39,046 nucleotides of DNA from a virus, in the IMG/VR virus record IMGVR_UViG_3300010885_011300, positions 1 to 39,046 of that record. One strand, written 5' to 3'. Positions 1-7,283 of this stretch are shown piece after piece. The position numbers were made by a program, and so were the translations under genes. Numbering within the stretch: position 1 is the stretch's first letter; each line of letters begins with the position of its first letter. Below the pieces are notes generated by a model that was not told the origin of the DNA, did not search any database, and saw nothing but the letters and a program-made list of their open reading frames with translations.

Positions 1-585
1 CCAAAATGCTTCTACATAAGGGTTGTGATCACGGGCAGGGATAGGCCTGCGATTGCCGCTAAAATGCTCAGCAGCGTTATGAGGAACCAAAGTAGGAAAT
101 GCCCCATGACGTTCAACTTCTTGCTGCCAACTAGAGCTGAACTGCGGGCTGCAATAGCTGCATTTAAGGTTGCAGGCATGGTTAAAATTGACTTCCACAT
201 ATGACGGTATGACATCCTCTTCATCTCCAGTTGAGTTTTTTATCTTTTCAAAATCCACAGCAGCCCAAGGCTCACCTGATCTATAATGCCGATCACTGAG
301 CTTGCCTAAATCTTCCATGTTCCAACAGTAACTGCATTCACCAGGACGCTGTTGCTGTAGCATTATCTTGCGTTGTGCTTTTTTATGCTCAGTGTTATGC
401 AGGGCAGCAGGATTGACAGCAATCGCAGCAGAGTCTATCGGGTGCAACGGCGGATGATAGCATGAGTTATTTAACCCTGTGGTAAGATGTAAACTGACCT
501 GTTTCCATTTGGCTAAACATAATGCATGACCTAATTGGTCTTTCATCTGTTCTGCCGACTTTTGAAAACCACTTTTATTGTTCAT
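1..585 (-). CDS. Twitch-type radical SAM protein, 5' part (runs off the left edge)
   Basis: This is an open frame of 195 codons from ATG at 585 to the window edge, so only the N-terminal part is visible. Residues 138-145 read CNLKCSYC, the CxxxCxxC motif that binds the radical SAM [4Fe-4S] cluster. Ahead of it lie C42 and a C84-x2-C87 pair, the N-terminal 'twitch' arrangement (auxiliary-cluster cysteines before the core). The sequence around LAKW (residues 24-27), the Cys-Tyr-His-Pro motif at 42-45 and the ALHNT motif (61-65) matches, from memory, a radical SAM family widespread in aquatic phages; its substrate is unknown. The ATG overlaps the TGA of the preceding radical SAM gene (ATGA, 582-585), so the pair is probably translated together. 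The family call is firm; the function is not known. Confidence 0.85.
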   Translation of the reverse strand, partial: MNNKSGFQKSAEQMKDQLGHALCLAKWKQVSLHLTTGLNNSCYHPPLHPIDSAAIAVNPAALHNTEHKKAQRKIMLQQQRPGECSYCWNMEDLGKLSDRHYRSGEPWAAVDFEKIKNSTGDEEDVIPSYVEVNFNHACNLKCSYCSPQFSSSWQQEVERHGAFPTLVPHNAAEHFSGNRRPIPARDHNPYVEAFW

Positions 586-1637
586 ACTAGTTTTAGTGCA
601 TAATCTCGAAAGGGAAGAAAATCAAATAATTTTTCTCCTCTTATTTTATCTAGCAATAGAGTTTGCATAACAGTATCTCTGAACAGAGACTGGTTTATGT
701 TGTTGTTTAGCTGTTCTCTCATGAAATCACATTTGTGTTTATCGTGATATATTTTTTCAATGTTGTCGACACAATTCAACGCCAGGGTTCTGAGTTCGTC
801 GGGTATCACAGTCAATGACAGATAATCTGGATAATACAAATTGGTCAACTCGACTGAGATGTTTTGATCATTGAAAAATATCAATAATTCTTCCAAGAAC
901 CACAAATTCAAAATGCTCACTGTAGCTGAAATAGTTAATTTTATATTGTGTTTTCTTAACGCCTGGATATTTTCATTTGCCACAGCCCAAGTGCCGCCCG
1001 AACGTATGTGATCAAACTTTTCTCCGATCGCATCAATGCTGGCCATAATTTTCACTGATTTAAAATTTTTCCAAACATCAAAAATATCTTTGTCTTTGAA
1101 TTTTAATACCGACATGTTGGAACTGTATTGTAATGTGATATTTTTACTCATGCCAGTGACTGTTAATTCTTCTAACAACTCCCAATGTTCTGGATTGATT
1201 AAAGGTTCTCCGCCGGTGTAGTAAATTTCCTGTACACTGTCATTAACAATGTGGTGTTTGTAGTCAGACAATGAAAAATGTTTAATAGGAATACTTTTTC
1301 CTAGTTCGGTAGCCCAAAGATGACTGGATTGAGGGCCGCAAGTTCTACATTTAAAGTTACACACATTTGTATTTCTTATATCAACAAACTGGAATCCGGG
1401 CCGATCACTTTTTATTTCATTGAATCTCCGTCGATAACTTTGTATGTTACGATTGTCTGCGTCGACACAAACTTGACAAACAACAGGTGGGGTTGATTCT
1501 TTTAAATCTGCAAATGGGTTGTTATTGATTTCCGAGATGGGCTTTTTATAGGTATGAGAAATTAAACAGCATGGTGCTATTGTTCCATCATTATGGAAAG
1601 CAACTCCATGATCAATTGCTGCACAGCGCCAGACCAT
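582..1637 (-). CDS. Twitch-type radical SAM protein
   Basis: A 351-residue protein. The catalytic cluster motif is C93-x3-C97-x2-C100 (CNFKCRTC), and a YYTGGEPL motif follows, typical of the SAM-binding GGE strand. Cysteines C5, C23, C24, C54 and C57 precede the core and resemble a twitch/SPASM auxiliary cluster that is N-terminal rather than C-terminal. Members of such families usually modify peptides or small molecules by radical chemistry; the substrate cannot be inferred here. The start is well supported: ATG at 1637 follows an AGGAGGT ribosome-binding site and overlaps the TAA of the upstream glycosyltransferase gene (TAATG). The 3' end overlaps the next radical SAM gene by four bases. 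By eye its codon use is more A+T-rich than that of the baseplate genes, suggesting separate acquisition. Confidence 0.88.
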   Translation of the reverse strand: MVWRCAAIDHGVAFHNDGTIAPCCLISHTYKKPISEINNNPFADLKESTPPVVCQVCVDADNRNIQSYRRRFNEIKSDRPGFQFVDIRNTNVCNFKCRTCGPQSSHLWATELGKSIPIKHFSLSDYKHHIVNDSVQEIYYTGGEPLINPEHWELLEELTVTGMSKNITLQYSSNMSVLKFKDKDIFDVWKNFKSVKIMASIDAIGEKFDHIRSGGTWAVANENIQALRKHNIKLTISATVSILNLWFLEELLIFFNDQNISVELTNLYYPDYLSLTVIPDELRTLALNCVDNIEKIYHDKHKCDFMREQLNNNINQSLFRDTVMQTLLLDKIRGEKLFDFLPFRDYALKLV

Positions 1638-2569
1638 TATTGACCTCCTGGTTGATAGATCATGTCCATTTCTCTAACCATGACGCCACGGTTATGCCAA
1701 TTGCTGCGATAATGATGTTTGAAAAACTTACTGGCTTCTTCTGTGAGCATGTGCATGGGTAGATCTAATTGTGTATGTAATTCATTGGCAATATTATTAC
1801 TAACATGCTCGGGCTGTTCGTTCTCAACTGTTTTCCAAAGTTCTGCCAGTGAATCGAAGCTTTGTACCTGTAAGTAATCCCAGTTTGTGAGCATGGTCAT
1901 ATATGTGCCTTGCCGAGCGCCCGCTATAGCCCAATATCCATAATCCACATCTGCACCCACATTGTGCCAGATGGTAAGATTATCCAGATTTCGCTGATGC
2001 ACACGGGTCTGAAATTCAGTCACAGTAGGTCGACGACCACGGTCTAAACACATTTTCACGCCCTCACGGAATCCAGCACGCCAGGCTTGGAAAGCAGATC
2101 CATTTGGGTGTGTGGTGCTATAACAGTCATGCATGGCCCAATATAATGGATCAAAACAAAACTCTACTTGAGTTTCTGTGCGTCCATCTGTGTTTTCATG
2201 TGTGTGCATGTTTTGCACATAGGTCCTGGTCCAAGAACTCAAGCCACCATTGCCATACATCAAGCCATTGATGTGATTTCTGGCTCTCCATCGGAACACC
2301 GCATGTTCATGTTCTTCGGTAGGAAATGTTAGTGTTTTGTTAAAGAATTCAGGATCGGGAAGATTGTCACCATCTACTAGTATAAAACGCTCAGTGGTGC
2401 TGGCCGCAGCCGCTGCTTTATGTGCTGCGTCAGATCCACGAACTCCATCCACTCTTGTGGCCCAAGGAACCATGTTACGGATCTTGACCCAAAACTCTTC
2501 CTTGGCGGGTTCATCATAACTTAGGTAAACGCAGTCTAGATCTGCTATATCAATTTGTTTCAACGACAT
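1637..2569 (-). CDS. Glycosyltransferase-like protein with DGD motif
   Basis: A 310-residue protein when started at ATG 2569. Residues 62-70 (FILVDGDNL) carry D66-G67-D68, the DxD-type metal/nucleotide-sugar site of GT-A glycosyltransferases. The N-terminal YLSYDEP motif, the RVDGV-GSDAAHKAAA stretch (39-55) and the later GLMYGNGGLSSWTR motif (102-115) are, as I recall them, features of a glycosyltransferase-like family common in marine myophages. A longer reading from TTG 2611 is possible, but the family N-terminus begins at MSLKQ and a GGAAG-type ribosome-binding site lies just upstream of 2569. It overlaps the preceding small gene by 20 bases and runs into the radical SAM gene with a TAATG overlap. 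The role is probably sugar transfer to a virion, DNA or host-surface acceptor; this is inference. Confidence 0.75.
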   Translation of the reverse strand: MSLKQIDIADLDCVYLSYDEPAKEEFWVKIRNMVPWATRVDGVRGSDAAHKAAAAASTTERFILVDGDNLPDPEFFNKTLTFPTEEHEHAVFRWRARNHINGLMYGNGGLSSWTRTYVQNMHTHENTDGRTETQVEFCFDPLYWAMHDCYSTTHPNGSAFQAWRAGFREGVKMCLDRGRRPTVTEFQTRVHQRNLDNLTIWHNVGADVDYGYWAIAGARQGTYMTMLTNWDYLQVQSFDSLAELWKTVENEQPEHVSNNIANELHTQLDLPMHMLTEEASKFFKHHYRSNWHNRGVMVREMDMIYQPGGQ

Positions 2570-2894
2570 TTTCTTTTTTCTTCCAATACTGTCCGGGTTG
2601 TTGATCAACAACGATGGTCACATCGTTGTGGTGGCAAAGTGTGCCCGAATCTGCATGTGTAATTTTGCTTATCCAGGAAGTCCTACGTCGGATGAGTTTT
2701 TCATCAACTACTTTTACCGACATGTCCTGCAATGCAAACTGGTGGGGCGTGATATCAATATACTTACCGGGCAAATCTTCTCGGCTGTAGAACAACGGTT
2801 CACCTGCGTCATTGTGATATAGACGATAATAGATCGGCGCAGGATCAGTCCATTTGTAGTTTTTATAAAATTCCAAAAGTTCTTCTTCAGTCAT
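2550..2894 (-). CDS. Small conserved phage protein of unknown function
   Basis: A 114-residue protein with no recognisable catalytic motif. It starts with an acidic helix (MTEEELLEFYKNYKW) and is then rich in aromatic residues (PIYYRLYHN, EPLFYSRED). Near its end is a SGTLCHHNDVTIVVD segment. I recall related small proteins next to glycosyltransferase genes in marine T4-like phages, but no function is assigned to them. It overlaps the upstream glycosyltransferase gene by 8 bases and the downstream one by 20, which fits a co-translated accessory module. It could assist the neighbouring transferases; nothing in the sequence proves that. Confidence 0.65.
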   Translation of the reverse strand: MTEEELLEFYKNYKWTDPAPIYYRLYHNDAGEPLFYSREDLPGKYIDITPHQFALQDMSVKVVDEKLIRRRTSWISKITHADSGTLCHHNDVTIVVDQQPGQYWKKKENVVETN

Positions 2895-3660
2895 ATCGCC
2901 AGTCCTTTTGATGATAATGCACCGCGCCCCATTGCGCTACCGTGTTGATTCTTAATGGATTGGATTCCCAGGTTATTTCCTGTGTCCAATCGTCGGACCG
3001 TATGGGAATTATGCCGCGTTTCATATGCACGATCCGAGGATATGTCACAAACGGCAAGGTCACACGTTCCGGGCCAATGATCTGTGCTGCCATTGCATAC
3101 ACTAAATCAGTTGACGGAATCTCATCAGGAAATTTTATCAAGGTCTTGTATTGTGCCCAATTTTCAAAGATCTTTCTTACCAATCGAAAAAACTCTTGTG
3201 CAGTTTCACTTATTCTCCAATAAGTTATAGCATTGTATACATCCGGCAAATTGTTGGTATCAAAAACTTTTCTATAAACTCTATTAGCAGTTTGCTGATC
3301 ATAAAAATCTCTTGCACCAGTAGATATCACAATATCTCTATGTTCGAACATGGTCCACCAATGGTCTATATCACTGGCAATGATCATATCTGCTTCAAGT
3401 TTAATAGTTTGTCTAAAAGGACTAGCGCCGAACACTTGCCAATCATTAGCATAAGGATTGTCGATTATTGGATTCGTAAAAGCCCGATGATAATTGAATA
3501 GATCTGAGTTGGGCGTGTCCGTGTTAGATAGCAAACAGATTTCTGCATCTGGGGCGACGTGTCGTATGGATCTAGCCAATTGGCTGGCACAGTCAACATA
3601 ATCAACTTTGTCAGAGTTCTGGGCCATTATTAGATAGCCACGTTCAGACAGTATTGGCAA
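2887..3660 (-). CDS. Glycosyltransferase-like protein, TTG start
   Basis: A 257-residue protein. The N-terminus (GYLIMAQNSDKVDYVDCA) looks like the first beta strand and helix of a GT-A nucleotide-sugar transferase fold. Residues 87-99 contain K-L-E89-A-D91, where the neighbouring paralogue has D-A-D, followed by D97-I-D99. It resembles the next gene upstream (3644-4447) in layout, so the two are probably distant paralogues. The start appears to be TTG at 3660: AGGAG lies six bases upstream, and the first in-frame ATG (3627) would remove the first beta strand. It overlaps the preceding gene by 17 bases. The substitution of Glu for the first Asp of the DxD motif may alter metal binding, or the later DID may serve. 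The sugar and acceptor are unknown. Confidence 0.68.
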   Translation of the reverse strand: MPILSERGYLIMAQNSDKVDYVDCASQLARSIRHVAPDAEICLLSNTDTPNSDLFNYHRAFTNPIIDNPYANDWQVFGASPFRQTIKLEADMIIASDIDHWWTMFEHRDIVISTGARDFYDQQTANRVYRKVFDTNNLPDVYNAITYWRISETAQEFFRLVRKIFENWAQYKTLIKFPDEIPSTDLVYAMAAQIIGPERVTLPFVTYPRIVHMKRGIIPIRSDDWTQEITWESNPLRINTVAQWGAVHYHQKDWRYD

Positions 3661-4447
3661 CGATATCTCCTAATTGTTTTTTGCACATGGCATGAAAATC
3701 CATGTTCTTCCAATCAATTGTTTTTAGCTTGTCTTGATCATGATATTCAATTTGAAAGTGATCCGGGCCAAGTTGTTTTAAGTTATTCCCGGCAATGATA
3801 CTGGCCAGACCCCAAGGTATATTATTCACGTTCAATGTATGTCCACTTACTATACCTAACGCTATACTGAGTGCGTAGTCATTGCGAAAATTACCCCCAT
3901 GCATATGATACAAGTTTTTATAATGCATCCAATTTTCTTTGATCATTTTCATACAATCAAAAATATGTTCAGCTGTGGGGCTTTTACGGAACATCATCAC
4001 GGTTGCCCACCACATGGGCATGCGATGGTCACCAAACCAATTTAATCCGTTAAAATTATTGATGCCGGTGACATCCCAAGCCATACGATGGCTTAGAAAA
4101 TCTTGTGTGCTATCAATAACCGCAGTTAACTGATCGCTACAAACAACATAATCAGCATCTAATACCAGGGTCTGATCCCAAGGAGTCAATGTGTATGCAT
4201 CTACCCGGCCGGCGTTATACCATGTGAGTGTTTTTTTGTAGTCGTCAAAAAATCTTGTTCCACCTTTGACTGGATCTGCCACGATCACATGATCAAATTT
4301 GGTCAGACGAGATGGATCTGTGCAGTCTGTTATCACCGCGGTGGGTATTTTTAAATGCCGACGTATACGCTCTGCACTCCAGGAGGCCATGGCAATATAA
4401 TCTGTTTGCTCGTTGTCAAATGCAAATATCAATGCACCAGTGGTCAT
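3644..4447 (-). CDS. Glycosyltransferase-like protein with DAD motif
   Basis: A 267-residue protein starting at ATG 4447. The opening MTTGALIFAFDNEQTDYIAM is a typical first beta strand and helix of this phage family. Residues 94-102 (TLVLDADYV) hold the D97-A98-D99 metal site expected of a GT-A transferase. Later conserved-looking blocks are GLNWFGDHRMPMWWATVM (134-151), with an aromatic-rich acceptor-side loop, and NIPWGLAS (209-216). A longer frame to 4504 exists, but ATG 4447 overlaps the upstream TGA as ATGA and begins exactly at the family N-terminus, so I use it. It lies between two small or related accessory genes in the left module. Sugar transfer is likely; donor and acceptor cannot be read from the sequence. 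Confidence 0.72.
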   Translation of the reverse strand: MTTGALIFAFDNEQTDYIAMASWSAERIRRHLKIPTAVITDCTDPSRLTKFDHVIVADPVKGGTRFFDDYKKTLTWYNAGRVDAYTLTPWDQTLVLDADYVVCSDQLTAVIDSTQDFLSHRMAWDVTGINNFNGLNWFGDHRMPMWWATVMMFRKSPTAEHIFDCMKMIKENWMHYKNLYHMHGGNFRNDYALSIALGIVSGHTLNVNNIPWGLASIIAGNNLKQLGPDHFQIEYHDQDKLKTIDWKNMDFHAMCKKQLGDIVANTV

Positions 4448-4749
4448 CGTTTTTTGTTTAGTTGTTCGTGCTCTACAAACCAAGCATTCATCTGTTCTTG
4501 CCAACGCATCATAGCCAGACCGCGAAGTTGTTCAGGATTGACTTGTATAGGAGTTTCATACAAGTCTAGCACCACTGCATCTCCAGGGGGCACTGTGGCC
4601 AGTAATACTAGAAGTTCGGGACCGGCGCGCCACATACCACCGTTGTGGGCAAATAGCATCTTGGCCTCGTATTTTTCTTTTAACACGCGGCGCGCAGCCA
4701 CATGATCAAATCGTGCTCTTGCATGAGCGAGTAAATTATCTGTATTCAT
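4444..4749 (-). CDS. Small conserved phage protein of unknown function
   Basis: A 101-residue protein, charged and helical at both ends. The middle contains AKMLFAHNGGMWRAGPELL and VVLDLYETPIQVN, then RWQEQMNAWFVEHEQL at the C-terminus. I recognise this pattern as a small protein common in marine T4-like phages, often near tail-fibre genes, without an assigned function. It is the first gene after the terminator that closes the structural operon, so it heads the accessory module. No clear ribosome-binding site precedes ATG 4749; a TATAAT box ends so close to it that the transcript may be leaderless. Its TGA overlaps the next ATG. Roles in fibre assembly or regulation are possible but unsupported. 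Confidence 0.75.
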   Translation of the reverse strand: MNTDNLLAHARARFDHVAARRVLKEKYEAKMLFAHNGGMWRAGPELLVLLATVPPGDAVVLDLYETPIQVNPEQLRGLAMMRWQEQMNAWFVEHEQLNKKR

Positions 4750-4755
4750 TGAGAT

Positions 4756-4784
4756 ATTATAAACGAAAAAAGGGCAAAAGTCTA
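4756..4784 (-). promoter_or_regulatory. Candidate promoter overlapping the terminator
   Basis: On the minus strand TAGACT (4784-4779) and TATAAT (4761-4756) are 17 bases apart, a sigma70-like layout with a 4/6 match at -35 and a perfect -10. The predicted +1 falls on the A of ATG 4749. The -35 box lies inside the terminator hairpin. TATAATAT could equally be read as a weak T4-type late promoter. Confidence 0.45.
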
Positions 4785-4794
4785 CCTTTTGCCC
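4764..4794 (-). terminator. Rho-independent terminator after the structural operon
   Basis: On the minus strand an 8-bp stem (GGGCAAAA with TTTTGCCC, arms 4787-4794 and 4772-4779) encloses a 7-base loop and is followed by six T residues (4771-4766). It lies directly downstream of the 328-residue structural gene and upstream of the accessory module, marking the boundary between the two. Confidence 0.88.
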
Positions 4795-4811
4795 TGGTGT
4801 AGTTTAGCCTA

Positions 4812-5798
4812 TTAGACTATGGAACTGGCAACAGTTGGTGTTCCCCAACTACTAGTCAATCCTTGTGCAGTTGATGGTGGAATATACCGGCATAACACAG
4901 CCGGCGCTGTTCCGAATGCGGTATAAGGGCTGGCTGTATCAGTCCCTCCGGAGATACCAGTGGCATAGGTTTGTGTGCCTTGGTTCCATGTTGTGGTCAA
5001 AGTTAACACTGTTGATCCTGCATTAACTGCTGCTTGTACTCTTATAAACTCAGAGACATAAGGATACACAGTTTGAGCTAGTTGCCACATCGTGGTCGCG
5101 GCTGCTCCAGGTGTAAGACTATACCATCCTGTTGTGGTCAAATTTGGACTTGGTGTTCCTGTTCCGCCGACCCTGGTAAATCCTGTATAACTCACACCCG
5201 CGATGGTTTGTGCGGCGCTGTTAACTCTACCACTCAGATACAATGTGCCCACTTTGCCCACAAAGGTATTCCAATCAGGATCAATGTCTGTGGTGGCGCC
5301 TGTTTTACTCATGTCTAAACGTATCAAGCCACCGGCGTTGAAGAAATATCTAGCTTGATCAGCACTAGGGAATGTCACTGTCTGTGTCCAAACTATGGTC
5401 CAGGCTGTGCCAGGATTGCTAGTTACACCAGTGGCAGTGACTTTAGCAATATTACCAGTCCAAGTTGTGCTAGTAGTGCCAGATGATGCCGCATTACCAC
5501 GATTGGTAGTAACTGTGGTGATATCTGTAGACACGTTTGCTAGGATGTTTATTAGATTTCCTGTAACTGGTGCGGTCCGCGATGTTATGGTCGAAGAGGT
5601 TTGACTGCCGGCTGTGGAAAGACTGTTAACTATTGTGGCCCAGTTAGTCGCAGTAACTTGCCCTTGAACAGCTACGTTTGAAATATTTGTTTGGCCCCAT
5701 CCTTGATCGGCGGCACCAGTGCCCCAAACATTTCCAAGACTTTGAGCAAAAGTATTGTAATCTGTTGCCTGAATCAATTGTTGTGATGAATATGTCAT
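4812..5798 (-). CDS. Virion structural protein, 'FFNAGG' type
   Basis: A 328-residue protein rich in Thr, Ser, Gly and Ala, with few charges, as expected of a beta-rich virion protein. The N-terminal DYNTFAQSLGNVWGTG and DQGWGQ match a pattern I know from marine phage structural proteins (tyrosine-asparagine-x4-5 ... GTG ... GYGQ). A YFFNAGGLIRLDMSKTG block near the middle is the best family marker. The rest alternates Thr-rich strands. It is the last gene of the structural operon, 12 bases after the tail-fibre-like gene, and is followed by a strong terminator. It probably belongs to the fibre or baseplate periphery. An AGGAAA ribosome-binding site precedes ATG 5798. Confidence 0.72.
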   Translation of the reverse strand: MTYSSQQLIQATDYNTFAQSLGNVWGTGAADQGWGQTNISNVAVQGQVTATNWATIVNSLSTAGSQTSSTITSRTAPVTGNLINILANVSTDITTVTTNRGNAASSGTTSTTWTGNIAKVTATGVTSNPGTAWTIVWTQTVTFPSADQARYFFNAGGLIRLDMSKTGATTDIDPDWNTFVGKVGTLYLSGRVNSAAQTIAGVSYTGFTRVGGTGTPSPNLTTTGWYSLTPGAAATTMWQLAQTVYPYVSEFIRVQAAVNAGSTVLTLTTTWNQGTQTYATGISGGTDTASPYTAFGTAPAVLCRYIPPSTAQGLTSSWGTPTVASSIV

Positions 5799-5810
5799 AT
5801 CTATTTCCTA

Positions 5811-7226
5811 TTACTTAATCGTTACTATAGCTTCCACTGTGCCCACCTCAGCAGTAGTCTTGCTACTTAACGCACGACCAATCACATTGAACGAAGTAGC
5901 TTCGCCAGGCTGTGCTGCACGAGCTAGACCATCACCTGCGGAAATCAGTCGATCACCTTTGTTAACCATGCCAATTACCTTGACAGGAACACGGCCTGTC
6001 ATGGCCACCGGAGGGTGTGTATCATTGTCTCCGGCACCACCATTCATTGTGAAAGCAGGGCGTGTGGAGATAACTCCAAAAACTGAGTCGCTGGCATCAT
6101 GTTGCACACGGGTGATCTCTGCAGATCCGCCCAATTCAACCACTGTGCCCGGCTCGTAGATCTCGTCAGCAGCAAAACGCTCTGCCACGTCAGCATACAA
6201 TGCTGTGGTAGCCTGTGCAAATATTGTGTTGAAAAAGCTAGAACTAGATCCGATATTACCAACAGCATTACCGGCGCCGTTGACGATAGCAGTAGCGCCA
6301 CCGGCTGTGTTAACTGTAGTAGTTCCAGCAATAGTGGTCATGCCGGTAGCACCAACAAAGTTTAACACAGTAGTGGGTGTGCCGCCTTGGTTGATTTGTA
6401 TCGTTAGATTACCATTGTTGGTCTGGTTACGCATGTAAACATCACTGCCAGTGACACTGATTCGAGCATCAGAATCAGCACCAACGCTTAATCCTGAGTC
6501 ATTCAAAATGCCCAAGGTGCCCGTCATGGTCTGATTGGTTGTGGTAGCTACAAATCCTGAAGATGCTATTCCATTCAAGTAGTTGGAATTATTAGCTGTC
6601 CCTTGGAACAGTTGTGTCACACCCGAAATTGTGCCGGACATTGTTAGTCCTGGTTGGACTTGTTTACTACCTGCCCAACCGCCACCTGCTGGCGCAACAG
6701 CAGGAGTATATGCAGTATCTTTACTAAAGATACCAACAACCGCATCACTCACATACATTTCCACAGCCACGTGACTTACTGCATTGGTATCAGTAATCGT
6801 GGTAACGATAGCACCGCTTACGCCTGTGTTACCTGTATAAGCTGGACCTACCAAGATCCAAGTTGTTCCACTGTATACCTTGAGTTGAGCATTTACTGTA
6901 TCATACCACAGATCACCTGCTACACTTACACTATTCAATGGGGCAGTGCTAGAAGCAGTAGCACCAGAGATAACTTTGAATGCTGTGCCGTTGTAGACTT
7001 TCATGGTCCCGGTCGTGATATCCCACCAAAGTTGCCCGGTGAGCGGTGCTCCAGGTGCAGAGGTGTTAGAACCATTTTCCAACAAACGAATGATATCGTT
7101 GTTGATAAACTGGCCGTAACCGGCGTAGTTTTTACCCACCAGGGTCATGCTTGACGTGGTATTGATGGTGCCATCTGGAATGGTTGCGAAAATCTCGCCA
7201 TCGGTAAGAGTAATTGTATATGACAT
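5811..7226 (-). CDS. Tail-fibre-like protein with conserved C-terminal 'ADVAERF' domain
   Basis: A 471-residue protein. Near the N-terminus two repeats of the form G-(Q/D)LW(W/Y)D...(M/L)KVY-GT...W occur at roughly residues 62-90 and 103-130. The middle is low-complexity Thr/Gly/Asn-rich sequence, typical of a trimeric beta shaft. The last 128 residues (from 344, YADVAERFAADEIYEPGTVV) form a compact domain that I recall ending many marine phage fibres; such domains often act in trimerisation or as an autoprocessing tip, but no catalytic residues can be assigned here. ATG 7226 follows a CGGAG ribosome-binding site. Two late-promoter-like boxes lie 23-58 bases upstream, so it may have its own late transcript. 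It is a candidate host-recognition or fibre-adaptor protein. Confidence 0.75.
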   Translation of the reverse strand: MSYTITLTDGEIFATIPDGTINTTSSMTLVGKNYAGYGQFINNDIIRLLENGSNTSAPGAPLTGQLWWDITTGTMKVYNGTAFKVISGATASSTAPLNSVSVAGDLWYDTVNAQLKVYSGTTWILVGPAYTGNTGVSGAIVTTITDTNAVSHVAVEMYVSDAVVGIFSKDTAYTPAVAPAGGGWAGSKQVQPGLTMSGTISGVTQLFQGTANNSNYLNGIASSGFVATTTNQTMTGTLGILNDSGLSVGADSDARISVTGSDVYMRNQTNNGNLTIQINQGGTPTTVLNFVGATGMTTIAGTTTVNTAGGATAIVNGAGNAVGNIGSSSSFFNTIFAQATTALYADVAERFAADEIYEPGTVVELGGSAEITRVQHDASDSVFGVISTRPAFTMNGGAGDNDTHPPVAMTGRVPVKVIGMVNKGDRLISAGDGLARAAQPGEATSFNVIGRALSSKTTAEVGTVEAIVTIK

Positions 7227-7248
7227 GTTGGTTGCTCCGAATCTTATA

Positions 7249-7283
7249 GGTATTTATTACCTGTTAATCTACACATATTTATG
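7249..7283 (-). promoter_or_regulatory. Two tandem late-promoter-like boxes
   Basis: On the minus strand CATAAATATG (7283-7274) and GGTAATAAATACC (7261-7249) each match the T4 late box TATAAATA at 7 of 8 positions. They lie between the 203-residue gene and the fibre-like gene at a workable distance from ATG 7226. The second also resembles the TATAATAAATAC upstream of gp55. Confidence 0.5.

Noticed and set aside
12-224. 70-residue minus-strand open frame at the left edge
   Set aside because: It lies in another frame inside the partial radical SAM gene, whose CxxxCxxC motif and coupled start show the true frame.
2570-2611. TTG start at 2611 extending the DGD glycosyltransferase by 14 residues
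   Set aside because: The family N-terminus begins at MSLKQ (ATG 2569) with a purine-rich ribosome site, and the extension would only deepen the overlap with the preceding gene.
4448-4504. Upstream extension of the DAD glycosyltransferase to 4504
   Set aside because: ATG 4447 overlaps the preceding TGA as ATGA and starts at the conserved first beta strand; the extra 19 residues are Arg/Lys/Cys-rich and unlike the family.
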